64,000 nt of DNA from contig NZ_LR134365.1 of NCBI RefSeq assembly GCF_900637305.1, positions 1,604,501-1,668,500 of the forward strand, in the 5' to 3' direction. Below the pieces are notes generated by a model. That model ran no database searches. It was not told the origin of the DNA and saw only the letters and a list, made by a program, of their open reading frames with translations. Position 1 is the stretch's first letter; each line of letters starts with the position of its first letter. A program made the translations under genes and the position numbers. The DNA is from Cardiobacterium hominis (GTDB lineage Bacteria > Pseudomonadota > Gammaproteobacteria > Cardiobacteriales > Cardiobacteriaceae). This document shows positions 33,140 through 42,648 of the stretch, piece by piece.

Positions 33140-34936
33140 TTAGATGGCTTGGGTGTTGGCCTCCAGCCATTCTCGCGCGGCGCCTGTGGTGTGCGGCGCG
33201 AGTTTTTCGCGTACGGTGGCGTGGTAGTCGTTCAGCCATTGGGCTTCCGCGTCGGTCAGCATCGCGCGCTCGATGAGGCGGGTGTCAATCGGGCAGAGGG
33301 TGAGGGTTTCGAAGTAGAGGTAGTCGCCGAAGGCGGTTTCTCGCGGACGTTCGACGCGGCGGTTTGCCATCAGGTTTTCGATGCGGATGCCCCATTGGCC
33401 GGGGCGGTACAGGCCGGGTTCGTTGGAGGTGATCATGCCTTCTTTCATCGCGCTGTGCGCGTGGATGGGGGCGCGGTAGGAGAGGACTTGCGGGCCTTCG
33501 TGCACGTTCATGAAGTAGCCGACGCCGTGTCCGGTGCCGTGGCCGTAGTCGCAGTGTGCCTGCCACATCGGCGCGCGGCAGATGGCATCCAGCAGCGGCG
33601 CGGCGATGCCGTCTGGGAAGACGGTTTGCGCGAGGGCGATGTGCGCTTTGAGGACGAGGGTGTAGTCGTGTTTTTGCGCGGCGCTCGGTGTGCCGATGGG
33701 GATGACGCGGGTGATGTCGGTGGTGCCGTTTTGGTATTGGCCGCCGGAGTCGATGAGGAGCAGGCCGTCGCCGGTGATGCGGCTGTGGTTTTTTTCGCTG
33801 GGGCTGTAGTGCGGCAGGGCGGCGTTGGCGTTGTAACCGGCGATGGTGCCGAAGCTGGCGCTGATGTGGTGCGGCTGCTTGCTGCGGTGTTTTTCGAGGA
33901 GCGGGTCGATGTCGAGTTCGGTCAGCGCTTCGCCGGCGGCCAGTTTGGCTTCGAGTTCGGCGAAGAAGGCGCAGAGTGCGGCGCCGTCGGCAATCATCGC
34001 GTCGCGGGTGTGCGCCAGTTCGCCGCTGTTTTTGCAGGATTTGTAGAGGAAGGAGGGGTTGATGGCTTCCACCAGGGTAACGCTCGCAGGCAGGTCGGCG
34101 AGGGTGCTGATGGCGGTTTTCGCCGGATCGAGCAGCAGGCGGCCGTCGAGGCGGGCAAGGGCGGCGCCAATGGCTTCGTAGGGCGCGGTGGTGATGTTCG
34201 CGGCGGCGAGGACGGCGGTCGCGGCGGGGTCGAGTTTTTGTTCGTCGAGGTAGAGGGTGGCGCTTTGCGCGTCTATCAGCAGGAAGGCGAGAAATACGGG
34301 GTTGTAGGGGACGTCGCTGCCGCGCAGGTTGGTCAGCCAGGCGATGTCGTCCAGGCTGGAGATGAGGTGGTATTTCGCGCCGTGTTCTTGCATGGCGCTG
34401 CGGACGCGGGCGAGTTTCGCGGCGGTCGGCTCACTGATGTAGGCCGGGTCGTGCGGGTAGATGGGCGCTTGTGGTAGCGGCGGGCGGTCTTGCCAGAGGT
34501 CGTTAATGAGGTCGCGCTCTGTGTGCAGGGTAATGTTTTTCGCGGCGAAGGCAGCTTCGAGTTGGCGCTGGGCGGCCAGCGAGAGCATGTCGGCGGCGAC
34601 GCCAACGCGGCTGTTTGGTGCGAGGTTTTCCGCAAGGCTGTCGATGTGGGTTTTGCCGAAGCCGAGTTTTTGCAGGGCGATGCCGCTGCCTTGCAGTTGT
34701 TGTTCGGCCTGCTCCCAGTAGCGGCTGTCCGCCCAGAGTTCGGCGCGCTCGGCGGTGATGATGAGGGTGGGCACGGAGCCGTCAAAGCCGGAGAGCCAGC
34801 GGCGCGTCTGCCAGTGTTCGGGGATGTATTCGGAGAGGTGCGGGTCGGCAGAGGGCGCTATCCAGGCATCGAGTTTGGCGGCTTTGAGGGCGGCGCGCAG
34901 GGTGGCGATGCGTTCGGCGGGGGTGTTGTTGTTCAT
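33140..34936 (-). CDS. Aminopeptidase P (Xaa-Pro aminopeptidase, M24B)
   Basis: 598-residue, three-domain aminopeptidase P similar in layout to the long cytosolic form: two creatinase-like N-terminal domains (about 1-310) and a pita-bread catalytic domain. Metal ligands are present: LLIDSGGQYQNGTTDITR (two Asp), HGTGHGVGYF (His), ITSNEPGLYRPGQWGIRIEN (two Glu). It removes N-terminal residues preceding proline. The downstream POT peptide transporter on the same strand, 120 bp upstream in transcription order of the opposite reading sense, suggests peptide utilisation as a theme. Confidence 0.93.
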   Translation of the reverse strand: MNNNTPAERIATLRAALKAAKLDAWIAPSADPHLSEYIPEHWQTRRWLSGFDGSVPTLIITAERAELWADSRYWEQAEQQLQGSGIALQKLGFGKTHIDSLAENLAPNSRVGVAADMLSLAAQRQLEAAFAAKNITLHTERDLINDLWQDRPPLPQAPIYPHDPAYISEPTAAKLARVRSAMQEHGAKYHLISSLDDIAWLTNLRGSDVPYNPVFLAFLLIDAQSATLYLDEQKLDPAATAVLAAANITTAPYEAIGAALARLDGRLLLDPAKTAISTLADLPASVTLVEAINPSFLYKSCKNSGELAHTRDAMIADGAALCAFFAELEAKLAAGEALTELDIDPLLEKHRSKQPHHISASFGTIAGYNANAALPHYSPSEKNHSRITGDGLLLIDSGGQYQNGTTDITRVIPIGTPSAAQKHDYTLVLKAHIALAQTVFPDGIAAPLLDAICRAPMWQAHCDYGHGTGHGVGYFMNVHEGPQVLSYRAPIHAHSAMKEGMITSNEPGLYRPGQWGIRIENLMANRRVERPRETAFGDYLYFETLTLCPIDTRLIERAMLTDAEAQWLNDYHATVREKLAPHTTGAAREWLEANTQAI

Positions 34937-35013
34937 GGAAGTTCCTTTTGTGTGTGGCGGGCGGGTGTTCGCGCTGAGGTTTTTGGTTTGATTGTTATGT
35001 GGCTGTCTGCAAG

Positions 35014-35047
35014 GCCGCCGGGTGACGGCAGCGTGTAACCCGGCGGC
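35014..35047 (-). terminator. Possible stem-loop after POT transporter gene
   Basis: Perfect 10-bp stem GCCGCCGGGT / ACCCGGCGGC with a 14-nt loop, just beyond the POT transporter stop. The U-tract on the minus strand is poor, so termination is uncertain. Confidence 0.45.
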
Positions 35048-35057
35048 GTGATGCGCT

Positions 35058-36638
35058 TCAGTCTGCGCCTTTGAGCAGGCGGTTGAGCAGCGGCACGATC
35101 AGCATCAGGACGACGCTGGTGGCGATGCTGATACCGCCGACGAGGATGTAGAAGTTGGCGGTGTTGTCGTTTTGCAGCGCCGTCAGCAGGTGGTCAAGCC
35201 AGGGTTGCTGCGCGGCATGGGCGGCGAGGCCGGTGAAGTCAAACGGGGTGTTTTCGGCAAGGCTGATGCCGTAGTTTTTTTCGAAGATGATGCCGCCCAA
35301 GGTGAAGCCGAGCGAGAGGCCGAGGAAGTTGAGCGCGACCATCTGCGTTTTCACGTGTTCCGGCGCGATTTTGGTGACGAAGGAGAGGGAGATGGGCGAG
35401 AGCAGCAGTTCCGCCAAAGTATTGAGGAGGATGGCGAAGGCGAAGACGACAAGCCCCATCACCACGCCGGTTTTGATGAACGGCACGAAGCAGAGGTAGC
35501 CGAGGCCAAGGATAAAGAGCGACAGTGCGAATTTGAGCGGGGTTTTTGGCTGCGCCTCGCCCATTTTCGTCCATAGCGTTGCCATGACGCCGGAGAAGAG
35601 GATGACCCAGAAACTTTGCAGTGAATCTTTCCAGGAGACGGGGATTTCGTTGAAGATAAAGGTGTGGCCAAAAATATTGAAGGCATACGGACCAATGCTG
35701 CGATCCATGGTTTCAGAAAAATAGGCGGTAACGACGGTGTATATCTGGAACCACATCGCCCAGAAAATGCAGATGACAATAAAGAGCGGGATGTAGGCGA
35801 GGATGTAGCGGCGGTGGTCGCGGTCCACTTTTGGGTCAAGCAGCAGGCGGGTGAAATAGGCGAGGGTGGCGAGGATGACGACGCCGAGCAGGACGCTGGA
35901 GATATTGCCCAGTTGCAGTTTGTCGAAGTGCACCGCGGCAACAATCGCAAGCACGACTGCGATGGCAATGGCGATGGCTGCTTTGCGTTGTTGTGCTGTC
36001 AGCGGGTTTGGTGCACCAAGTTGCGGCAGCGCTTTACGTCCGATGGCGTAGCGCCACAGGCCGAATGCCATGCCGACGGCGGCCGCGCCGAAGCCGTAGT
36101 GAAAGCCGACGCTGCCTTGCAAGAGGCCGGTAATGAGCGGGCCGAAGAAACCGCCGATGTTGATAGCGATGTAGAAAATGGAGAAGCCAGCGTCGCGCAG
36201 TGGGCGCATGTGCTCTTCCTCATAAAGCGCGCCGACCATTGCGCTGGCGGACGCCTTGACGCCACCGCTGCCGAGGGCGATGCAGACCAGACCGGCAATC
36301 ATGCCGTCCACACCGGGAATAAGGGCAAGGGCGATATGGCCGCACATGACGAGGATGCCCGCGTAAAACAGGGTGCGTTCCGCGCCCCAGAGGCGGTCGG
36401 CTAGCCAGCCACCGAGGATGGTGGAGAGGTAAACGCTGCCGCCGTAAGCGCCGACCAGTCCGCCTGCCACTGCTTCGCTAAAGCCGAGGCCGCCTTTGGT
36501 CGCGCTGTAATAGAGATAGATAAAGAGGATGCCCTGCATCCCGTAGAAGGAAAAGCGCTCCCACAACTCGATATGAAACAGCGTGGAGAGCTGGCGCGGA
36601 TGGCCGAAGAAGGTTTTGCTTGAAGTGAGCTCTGACAT
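35058..36638 (-). CDS. POT/PTR family proton-dependent oligopeptide transporter
   Basis: 526 residues from ATG 36638 (MSELTSSKTFFGHP), chosen for the GGAG 8 bp upstream; a longer frame to 36716 lacks support. Major-facilitator protein with about 14 helices. Family signature HIELWERFSFYGMQGIL (ExxERFxYYG-type) is at residues 23-39, and FSIFYIAINIGGFFGPLITG (PTR2 signature region) is near residue 155. It imports di- and tripeptides with protons at the inner membrane. It lies upstream of the aminopeptidase P gene on the same strand, so the two could form a peptide-use unit. Confidence 0.93.
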   Translation of the reverse strand: MSELTSSKTFFGHPRQLSTLFHIELWERFSFYGMQGILFIYLYYSATKGGLGFSEAVAGGLVGAYGGSVYLSTILGGWLADRLWGAERTLFYAGILVMCGHIALALIPGVDGMIAGLVCIALGSGGVKASASAMVGALYEEEHMRPLRDAGFSIFYIAINIGGFFGPLITGLLQGSVGFHYGFGAAAVGMAFGLWRYAIGRKALPQLGAPNPLTAQQRKAAIAIAIAVVLAIVAAVHFDKLQLGNISSVLLGVVILATLAYFTRLLLDPKVDRDHRRYILAYIPLFIVICIFWAMWFQIYTVVTAYFSETMDRSIGPYAFNIFGHTFIFNEIPVSWKDSLQSFWVILFSGVMATLWTKMGEAQPKTPLKFALSLFILGLGYLCFVPFIKTGVVMGLVVFAFAILLNTLAELLLSPISLSFVTKIAPEHVKTQMVALNFLGLSLGFTLGGIIFEKNYGISLAENTPFDFTGLAAHAAQQPWLDHLLTALQNDNTANFYILVGGISIATSVVLMLIVPLLNRLLKGAD

Positions 36639-37023
36639 GGTCGGGTCTCCTGTGTTGGATGAGGGAATGCCGCAGCAGGGCGGGTTAAACGAATGTAACA
36701 CAGAACAAACAGTCATTCATAGAAAAAATCACCTGCGGTGTTTGTCAGCAGGGGCAAGTATTTCGCGATGGGGGCGTGAATGAATCCACAGCCAAATCAC
36801 GCGACGGCGCACGGTTTTTTCACATGGCTTGCAGCCCTCGGAATAGCAGGGATTTCGTCCGCTTTTCCTTGAAAATCGGGCTTTTTATCCGCCTGCGCCC
36901 GTTTTATAATGCGCATACGTTGTGAAAATCTGTGGGTTTCGCGAGACGTTTCCACACGCTTTCCTCAACGATGTACCTGGCCGCAGGGCGGCGGGCAACA
37001 TTTTTCATTTTTGGAGTCATGCT
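36639..37023. promoter_or_regulatory. 385-bp regulatory gap between POT and afuA genes
   Basis: No gene seen. It holds the start signals of two divergent units. On the plus strand a perfect -10 TATAAT is at 36905-36910 with only a weak upstream T-rich -35, followed by a 113-bp leader to the binding-protein ATG at 37024. A GGAG is 10 bp before that ATG. No clear Fur-type 19-bp palindrome was found. Confidence 0.5.
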
Positions 37024-38058
37024 ATGAAATGGTTGAAATTCACCAAGTTGGCTGCGGCCGTTGCCGCGGGTTCGTTGTTGGCCGCACATGCCCACGCTGC
37101 CGGGCGTCTGGTCGTCTATTGCAGCGCGACCAATGCGATGTGCGAGAACGCGGTACAGCAGTTTTCCAAGAAACACGACGTGAAAGCGTCTTTCATCCGC
37201 AACGGTTCCGGCAGCACCTTTGCCAAAGTTGAAGCAGAGAAAAACAACCCGCAGGCAGACGTCTGGTACGGCGGCACCTTCGACCCGCAATCACAAGCAG
37301 GCGAACTGGGGCTGCTCGAACCCTACCAGTCACCCAACCTGCCGCAAATCACCGAGCGCTTCCGCGATCCGGGCAAAGTGAAAGGCAACGCTACCTCCGC
37401 GATTTACATGGGGATTCTTGGTTTTGGGGTGAACACCGAGCGCCTGCAAAAACTTGGCATCAAAGAAGTGCCGAAGTGCTGGAAAGACCTGACCAAGCCG
37501 GAATACAAGGGCGAAGTGCAAATCGCCGACCCGCAAAGCGCCGGCACCGCTTACACCGCGCTCGCCACCTTCGTCCAGCTTTGGGGTGAAGACGAAGCCT
37601 TCAATTACTTCAAACAGTTGCACCCGAATATCTCGCAATACACCAAGTCCGGCGTAACTCCGTCACGCAACGCCGCCCGCGGTGAAACGGCGATTGGCAT
37701 CGGCTTCCTCCACGATTACACCCTAGAGAAAAACAAGGGCGCACCGCTGGAACTGGTCGTACCGTGCGAAGGCACCGGCTATGAGCTCGGCGGCGTCAGC
37801 ATTCTCAAGGGCGCGCGCAACCTCGATAACGCCAAACTGTTCGTCGATTGGGCGCTTTCCAAAGAAGGGCAGGAATCCGCCTGGCAGCATGGCGAATCCT
37901 TGCAGATTTTGACCAACACCACCGCCGAACAGGCGCCGAATACGCCCGATCCGGCCAAACTGAAATTGATTGACTACGATTTTGCCAAATACGGCTCTGC
38001 CGATGAGCGCAAACGCCTCATTGACAAATGGGTCGAAACGGTAAAACTCGCCAAGTAA
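37024..38058 (+). CDS. afuA: ABC transporter substrate-binding protein, AfuA/Fbp-like (copy 1)
   Basis: 344 residues from ATG 37024 with a signal peptide (MKWLKFTKLAAAVAAGSLLA ending HAHA). Class-I periplasmic binding protein: GRLVVYCSATNAMCE, NGSGSTFAKVEAEK, ADVWYGGTFDPQSQ, GILGFGVNTERL, CEGTGYELGGVSI, LFVDWALSKEGQE. It lacks the adjacent Tyr-Tyr iron ligand pair of FbpA. From memory, close relatives (AfuA of Actinobacillus) bind hexose phosphates rather than Fe3+, so sugar phosphate is a serious candidate. Followed by a second, similar binding protein, then permease and ATPase. Confidence 0.88.
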   Translation: MKWLKFTKLAAAVAAGSLLAAHAHAAGRLVVYCSATNAMCENAVQQFSKKHDVKASFIRNGSGSTFAKVEAEKNNPQADVWYGGTFDPQSQAGELGLLEPYQSPNLPQITERFRDPGKVKGNATSAIYMGILGFGVNTERLQKLGIKEVPKCWKDLTKPEYKGEVQIADPQSAGTAYTALATFVQLWGEDEAFNYFKQLHPNISQYTKSGVTPSRNAARGETAIGIGFLHDYTLEKNKGAPLELVVPCEGTGYELGGVSILKGARNLDNAKLFVDWALSKEGQESAWQHGESLQILTNTTAEQAPNTPDPAKLKLIDYDFAKYGSADERKRLIDKWVETVKLAK

Positions 38059-38068
38059 CGCGATATCT

Positions 38069-38104
38069 CCCCTCCCCCGTGGGGGAGGGGGCGGGGGTGG
38101 GGTT
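38069..38104. repeat. G/C palindromic repeat after afuA copy 1
   Basis: CCCCTCCCCCGTGGGGGAGGGG followed by GCGGGGGTGGGG. It may act as a transcript-end hairpin that sets the ratio of the first binding protein to the rest of the operon. Confidence 0.75.
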
Positions 38105-38139
38105 ACTGGCAGCGCGCACGGTATTTTTGCAGGCTCTCG

Positions 38140-38174
38140 TTTACATACATATGGAGCGCTCAGGTGTATGTAAA
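38140..38174. repeat. GAGCGCTC palindromic repeat, copy 4
   Basis: Arms TTTACATACA and TGTATGTAAA around GAGCGCTC, between the two binding-protein genes. Confidence 0.85.
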
Positions 38175-38261
38175 TAGTAAGTGGTGCTTGTTGCTGACGC
38201 GGGTTATTCGCTGCCTCACTCCAGCCAATCCCCACGGGGGAGATACATTTTTTTATTCAAT

Positions 38262-38287
38262 GTAGGGTGGGTCAAGCCCCACCCTAC
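38262..38287. repeat. GGGTSAAGCCCC-type palindromic repeat
   Basis: GTAGGGTGGGTCAAGCCCCACC with CTAC following, 33 bp before the second binding-protein gene; near-perfect inverted repeat. Confidence 0.8.
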
Positions 38288-38320
38288 AGCGCTGATTGGC
38301 CATAGTTAAAGGTAAAACAT

Positions 38321-39352
38321 ATGAAGATTTCTCGCACGACTCTCGCCCTCGCCGTATTGGCAGGACTCACTTCTTATACCGCGCACGCCGCGGCCGAAGG
38401 CCGTTTGGTGGTGTATTGCAGTGCGCAAAACACCATGTGCGAGCAGGAAACGCTGGCGTTTGAGAAGAAATATGGCATCAAAACCAGTTTTATCCGTGGC
38501 GGTACCGGCAGCATTCTCGCCAAGATTGATGCGGAGAAAGACAATCCGCAAGGCGATGTCTGGTATGGCGGCACGCTTGACCCGCATTCTCAAGCGGGCG
38601 AAATGGGTTTGCTCGAACCCTATAAATCGCCCAATTTGCAATTTATTCCCGATGCGCTGAAGGACCCCGCCAAGCGCAAAGGCAATTATTCTTCTGCGAT
38701 TTATTTGGGCATTCTCGGCTTTGGCGTCAATACCGAGCGCCTGGCGAAATTGAATCTGCCCGTGCCGAAATGCTGGAAGGATTTGATTGACCCGAAGTAC
38801 AAGAATGAAATTCAGGCGGCTGACCCGCAAAGCTCCGGCACCGCTTATACGCAAATCGCCACTTTTATTCAACTTTGGGGCGAGGATGAAGCCTTCAAGT
38901 ATCTGAAGGAATTGAACAAGAACGTCTCACAATATACCAAGTCCGGCAATACCGCGACCCGCAATACTGCACGCGGCGAGGCTTCCATTGGCATCGGCTT
39001 TTTGCATGAGCATTCGCTGGAGCGGGAAAAAGGCGCACCGGTTGAGATTATCGTGCCCTGTGAAGGCACTGGCTATGAAATCGGCGGCGTCAGCGTGATT
39101 AAAGGCGCGCGCAATCCGGAAAATGCGAAATTGTTTGTCGATTGGGCGCTTTCCAAGGAAGCGCAGGAATTGTCGTGGAAGAAAGGGGAAACGCACCAAA
39201 TCCTCACCAATAGCGAGGCGGAAATGTCGCCGTATTCCCTCGATTTTAAATCCGTGAATCTCATCGACTATGATTTTGACAAGTACGGCGCAAGCGATTT
39301 GCGCAAGCGCATTATCAAGAAATGGGTGGATGAGGTTAAATTGGCGAAATAG
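38321..39352 (+). CDS. ABC transporter substrate-binding protein, AfuA/Fbp-like (copy 2)
   Basis: 343-residue paralogue of the preceding protein, colinear throughout: signal peptide (MKISRTTLALAVLAGLTSYT...AHA), GRLVVYCSAQNTMCEQE, GGTGSILAKIDAEKD, GDVWYGGTLDPHSQ, GILGFGVNTERLAK, CEGTGYEIGGVSV, LFVDWALSKEAQE. Codon use is more AT-rich (AAA, ATT, TTG) than copy 1, so the two were probably not produced by a very recent duplication, or this copy was acquired. It also lacks a Tyr-Tyr pair. Two binding proteins feeding one permease may widen the substrate range. Confidence 0.88.
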   Translation: MKISRTTLALAVLAGLTSYTAHAAAEGRLVVYCSAQNTMCEQETLAFEKKYGIKTSFIRGGTGSILAKIDAEKDNPQGDVWYGGTLDPHSQAGEMGLLEPYKSPNLQFIPDALKDPAKRKGNYSSAIYLGILGFGVNTERLAKLNLPVPKCWKDLIDPKYKNEIQAADPQSSGTAYTQIATFIQLWGEDEAFKYLKELNKNVSQYTKSGNTATRNTARGEASIGIGFLHEHSLEREKGAPVEIIVPCEGTGYEIGGVSVIKGARNPENAKLFVDWALSKEAQELSWKKGETHQILTNSEAEMSPYSLDFKSVNLIDYDFDKYGASDLRKRIIKKWVDEVKLAK

Positions 39353-39359
39353 CCCTAAT

Positions 39360-39382
39360 GTAGGGTGGGTCTTGACCCACCA
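39360..39382. repeat. GGGTSAAGCCCC-type palindromic repeat
   Basis: GTAGGGTGGGTCTTGACCCACC, inverted repeat right after the second binding-protein gene. Confidence 0.8.
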
Positions 39383-39403
39383 TTGCAATAAATTCTGATT
39401 TTA

Positions 39404-39426
39404 TGGTGGGGCAAGCCCCACCCTAC
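39404..39426. repeat. GGGGCAAGCCCC-type palindromic repeat
   Basis: GGTGGGGCAAGCCCCACCCT and AC, 32 bp before the permease gene. With the previous copy it forms a pair flanking a 21-bp AT-rich spacer. Confidence 0.82.
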
Positions 39427-39457
39427 GACGTATCCTGTTTTCAGCCGGTATCTTTTT

Positions 39458-41497
39458 ATGAAAGTTTTTTTGCGATGGACGAACCAGTCCACTTTTTGGG
39501 TGGCAATAGCGCTGCTTTGTTATGCGCTGTTGCCCGCGTTTGCTCTTGATTACGGCATTTTTGAGGCGACTGCGGATGAGCGCCTCGCGGCGATGGGCTG
39601 GTCTTCGCTCAATTTGAGCGCGCTCTGGTTCGCGCCGCTGTTGGCGTTTCCCTTTTTTCCTTTGCTCAAGCTGCCAACGGCGACGCGCGCCAAGGGCGAG
39701 CTGGCACTCACCGCCGCCATCGCGCTGGTAACGCTGGTCAGCGCCAAGCTGGCGCACGTCTCGCTCGGTTATGCGGTGATTGGCCTCGCGCTGGCGCTGG
39801 TTGCCATCGCCACCCTCGCCCTCGCCAAGCTCAAGGTGCTTCAGGGCGACAAGTTCATCATCGCTTCGCTGCTCATCATCATCCTCTTGATTTCGCTCTT
39901 TATCGTCTTCCCGACCGGCGCGATTTTCGTCGCGATGTTTTATGAGGACGGCGTTTTTCACCCGCAGCAGGTGCTGCGCATCCTCAGCCAGAGTTACATT
40001 CTGCGCGTCATTGGCAATTCGCTGATGCTCTCCGGCTTCGTCGGCCTGATGTCCACCATTTTCGGCCTCGCTTTTGCGCTTTACACCACCCGCATCGCCC
40101 GCCGCACCGCTTTCATCGGCAAGATTTTCTCCATTCTGCCGATTGTCACGCCGCCGTTTGTCGTCGGCCTCGGGGTAACGCTGATGCTCGGCCGCTCCGG
40201 CTATCTCACCGAATGGCTCGGCATCGCCAACAGCAACTGGCTCTACGGTTTCAACGGCATCGCCATCGCGCAGATTCTCGCCTTCACCCCGCTCGCCTTC
40301 ATGATTTTGGACGGCGCGCTGAAATCCATCCACCCCTCGATTGAAGAAGCCTCTTATACGCTGCGCGCCAGCCGCTTCAAGACCTTCTTCCAGATTATCT
40401 TCCCGCTGCTGCGCCCGGCGCTCGCCAACGCCTTCCTGCTGGTGTTCGTGCAATCGCTCGCCGACTTCAGTAACCCGCTCGTCCTCGGCGGCAGCTTCGA
40501 CGTCATCGCCACCCAGATTTACTTCTACATCGCCGGTTCGCAGCTCGATTACGCCTCGGCCAGTACCCTCGGCACGCTCCTGCTCCTCTTCTCGCTCGGC
40601 ATCTTCATCGCGCAATACCTGTGGATTGGCAACCGCTCCTACATCACCGTCTCCGGCAAATCCTACCGCGGCGAAGTGCAGGAACTGCCGACCGCGCTGA
40701 AAAACGGCATCATCGCCCTGCTTGCCCTCTGGGTGGCGTTTAACATCCTCCTCTACGGCAGCATCTTCTACGGCAGCTTCACCGTGAACTGGGGCGTGGA
40801 TTACACCCTCACCCTGAAGAACTACCAAATCCTGTTCGGCCAAGGATTTAACGACGGCGCTTGGCCTTCGCTTATCAACACCCTGATTTACGCAGGCATC
40901 GCCGCCATCTTCACCGCGCTGCTCGGCCTGCTGATTGCCTACATCGTGGTGCGCAAAGACTTCCGCGGCAAAAAGACGCTGGAATTTCTCACCATGCTCT
41001 GCTTTGCCATCCCCGGCACAGCGGCGGGCGTCTCCTACATCCTAGCCTTTAACGACGCGCCGCTTTACCTCACCGGCACCGGCATCATCGTCATCATCTC
41101 GATGGTGATGCGCGACCTGCCGGTCGGCATGCGTGCCGCCATCGCAGGCCTCGGCCAACTCGACAAGTCGCTTGACGAAGCCTCGCTCTCGCTCAAGGGC
41201 AGCTCCTTCAAAACCATCCGCTACATCATCCTGCCGCTCCTGAAACCGGCGCTGCTCTCGGCGCTCGTCACCAGCTTCGTCAAAGCGATGACCACCGTCA
41301 GCGCCATCATCTTCCTGGTAACAGCCGACACGCGCGTCGCCACCGCCTACATCCTGAACCGCGTTGAAGACGGCGAATACGGCACCGCCATCGCCTACGG
41401 CTCCATCCTCATCGTCGTCATGATGAGCATCATCCTCCTCTTCGACTGGATCATCGGCGACACCCGCATCGCCCGCTCCAAAGCCCGCCAACACTGA
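39458..41497 (+). CDS. afuB: ABC transporter permease, fused double domain (AfuB/FbpB-like)
   Basis: 679-residue inner-membrane permease made of two binding-protein-dependent transport domains in tandem, about 12-14 helices. Each half ends in an EAA loop that docks the ATPase: [20 protein letters not shown] (near residue 297) and [20 protein letters not shown] (near residue 577). The first 150 residues carry extra helices. It serves the two upstream AfuA-like binding proteins and the downstream ATPase (17-bp gap). Confidence 0.92.
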   Translation: MKVFLRWTNQSTFWVAIALLCYALLPAFALDYGIFEATADERLAAMGWSSLNLSALWFAPLLAFPFFPLLKLPTATRAKGELALTAAIALVTLVSAKLAHVSLGYAVIGLALALVAIATLALAKLKVLQGDKFIIASLLIIILLISLFIVFPTGAIFVAMFYEDGVFHPQQVLRILSQSYILRVIGNSLMLSGFVGLMSTIFGLAFALYTTRIARRTAFIGKIFSILPIVTPPFVVGLGVTLMLGRSGYLTEWLGIANSNWLYGFNGIAIAQILAFTPLAFMILDGALKSIHPSIEEASYTLRASRFKTFFQIIFPLLRPALANAFLLVFVQSLADFSNPLVLGGSFDVIATQIYFYIAGSQLDYASASTLGTLLLLFSLGIFIAQYLWIGNRSYITVSGKSYRGEVQELPTALKNGIIALLALWVAFNILLYGSIFYGSFTVNWGVDYTLTLKNYQILFGQGFNDGAWPSLINTLIYAGIAAIFTALLGLLIAYIVVRKDFRGKKTLEFLTMLCFAIPGTAAGVSYILAFNDAPLYLTGTGIIVIISMVMRDLPVGMRAAIAGLGQLDKSLDEASLSLKGSSFKTIRYIILPLLKPALLSALVTSFVKAMTTVSAIIFLVTADTRVATAYILNRVEDGEYGTAIAYGSILIVVMMSIILLFDWIIGDTRIARSKARQH

Positions 41498-41514
41498 ATC
41501 CCCAGAGGCACACC

Positions 41515-42585
41515 ATGCAAAACGAACAAGCCTTCCTCGTCCTGAAAGACGTCACCAAATCCTTCGGCAAAACCGTGGTCATCGACCATCTCGACCTTGC
41601 CATCGAGCGCGGCACCATGACCACCCTGCTTGGCCCCTCCGGCTGCGGCAAAACCACCATCCTCCGCCTCGTCGCCGGTCTCGAAAGCCCGACCAGCGGC
41701 CAAATCTACATCGACGGCGAAGACGTCACCAAAGCCTCCATCCAGCAGCGCGACATCTGCATCGTCTTCCAGTCCTACGCCCTCTTCCCGCACATGAGCA
41801 TTGCCGACAACGTCGGCTACGGCCTGAAAATGCTGAACGTGCCGCGCGACGAACGCCGCGTCCGCGTCGAAGAAGCCTTGGCACTCGTTGACCTTGCCGG
41901 CTTCGGCGAACGCTACGTTGACCAAATCTCCGGCGGACAACAACAGCGCGTCGCCCTCGCCCGTGCGCTCGTCCTAAAACCGAAAGTGCTGCTTTTCGAT
42001 GAGCCGCTCTCCAACCTCGACGCCAACCTGCGCCGCAGCATGCGCGAAAAAATCCGCGAACTCCAACAAAGCCTCGGCATCACCTCGCTCTACGTCACCC
42101 ACGACCAAAGCGAAGCCTTTGCCGTCTCCGACCAGGTCATCGTCATGGACAAAGGCCGCATCGTGCAAAAAGCACCGGCGAAAGAACTCTACCTGCACCC
42201 GAACTCGCTCTTTCTCGCCAACTTCATGGGTGAATCCAGCATCTTTGCGGGCGAACTGCACGGCAATAGCGTCAGCACCAACGGCTACCGCTTCGAGCTG
42301 CCGGACGCCGCGCAATACGGCCTGGCGGACGGCGCCTGCCTCGTTGGCGTGCGCCCCGAAGCCATTACCCTGCAAAAGAGCGGCGAAGAAGCGCAGCGCT
42401 GCCACATCCACAACGCCGTTTACATGGGCAACCACTGGGAAATCATCGCCGACTGGCAAAACCATGAACTGCTGATCAACCTCAAGCCGGAAGCCTTCGA
42501 CGAAGGACAAAAAGAAGGCTACTTGCACTTCAACCCGACCGGTGTCTTCCTGCTGCCGGCAGACGGGCAGCGCAAGAGCGCGTAG
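41515..42585 (+). CDS. afuC: ABC transporter ATP-binding protein (AfuC/FbpC-like)
   Basis: 356-residue ATPase subunit. Walker [10 protein letters not shown] (near residue 42), Q-loop [11 protein letters not shown], signature [15 protein letters not shown] (near 138), Walker [13 protein letters not shown] and switch VTHDQSEA are intact. The C-terminal 120 residues form a TOBE-type regulatory domain ([11 protein letters not shown]). Last gene of the operon; a bidirectional terminator follows. Confidence 0.94.
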   Translation: MQNEQAFLVLKDVTKSFGKTVVIDHLDLAIERGTMTTLLGPSGCGKTTILRLVAGLESPTSGQIYIDGEDVTKASIQQRDICIVFQSYALFPHMSIADNVGYGLKMLNVPRDERRVRVEEALALVDLAGFGERYVDQISGGQQQRVALARALVLKPKVLLFDEPLSNLDANLRRSMREKIRELQQSLGITSLYVTHDQSEAFAVSDQVIVMDKGRIVQKAPAKELYLHPNSLFLANFMGESSIFAGELHGNSVSTNGYRFELPDAAQYGLADGACLVGVRPEAITLQKSGEEAQRCHIHNAVYMGNHWEIIADWQNHELLINLKPEAFDEGQKEGYLHFNPTGVFLLPADGQRKSA

Positions 42586-42602
42586 CATTCAGGCTAAAAA
42601 AC

Positions 42603-42629
42603 AAAACGCCGCATCATGCGGCGTTTTTT
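42603..42629. terminator. Bidirectional terminator (afu operon / cyclophilin gene)
   Basis: Stem AAAACGCCGCA / TGCGGCGTTTT with TCA loop and flanking A/T runs, between convergent genes. Confidence 0.88.
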
Positions 42630-42648
42630 GTGGGCGATAACCCGGCGA

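Noticed and set aside
33122-34477. 451-codon plus-strand open frame opposite aminopeptidase P
   Set aside because: Shadow of a gene whose catalytic metal ligands are intact on the minus strand.
37024-42585. Annotation as ferric-iron transporter FbpABC
   Set aside because: Binding proteins lack the adjacent Tyr pair used for Fe3+; kept only as an Afu/Fbp-like importer with open substrate.
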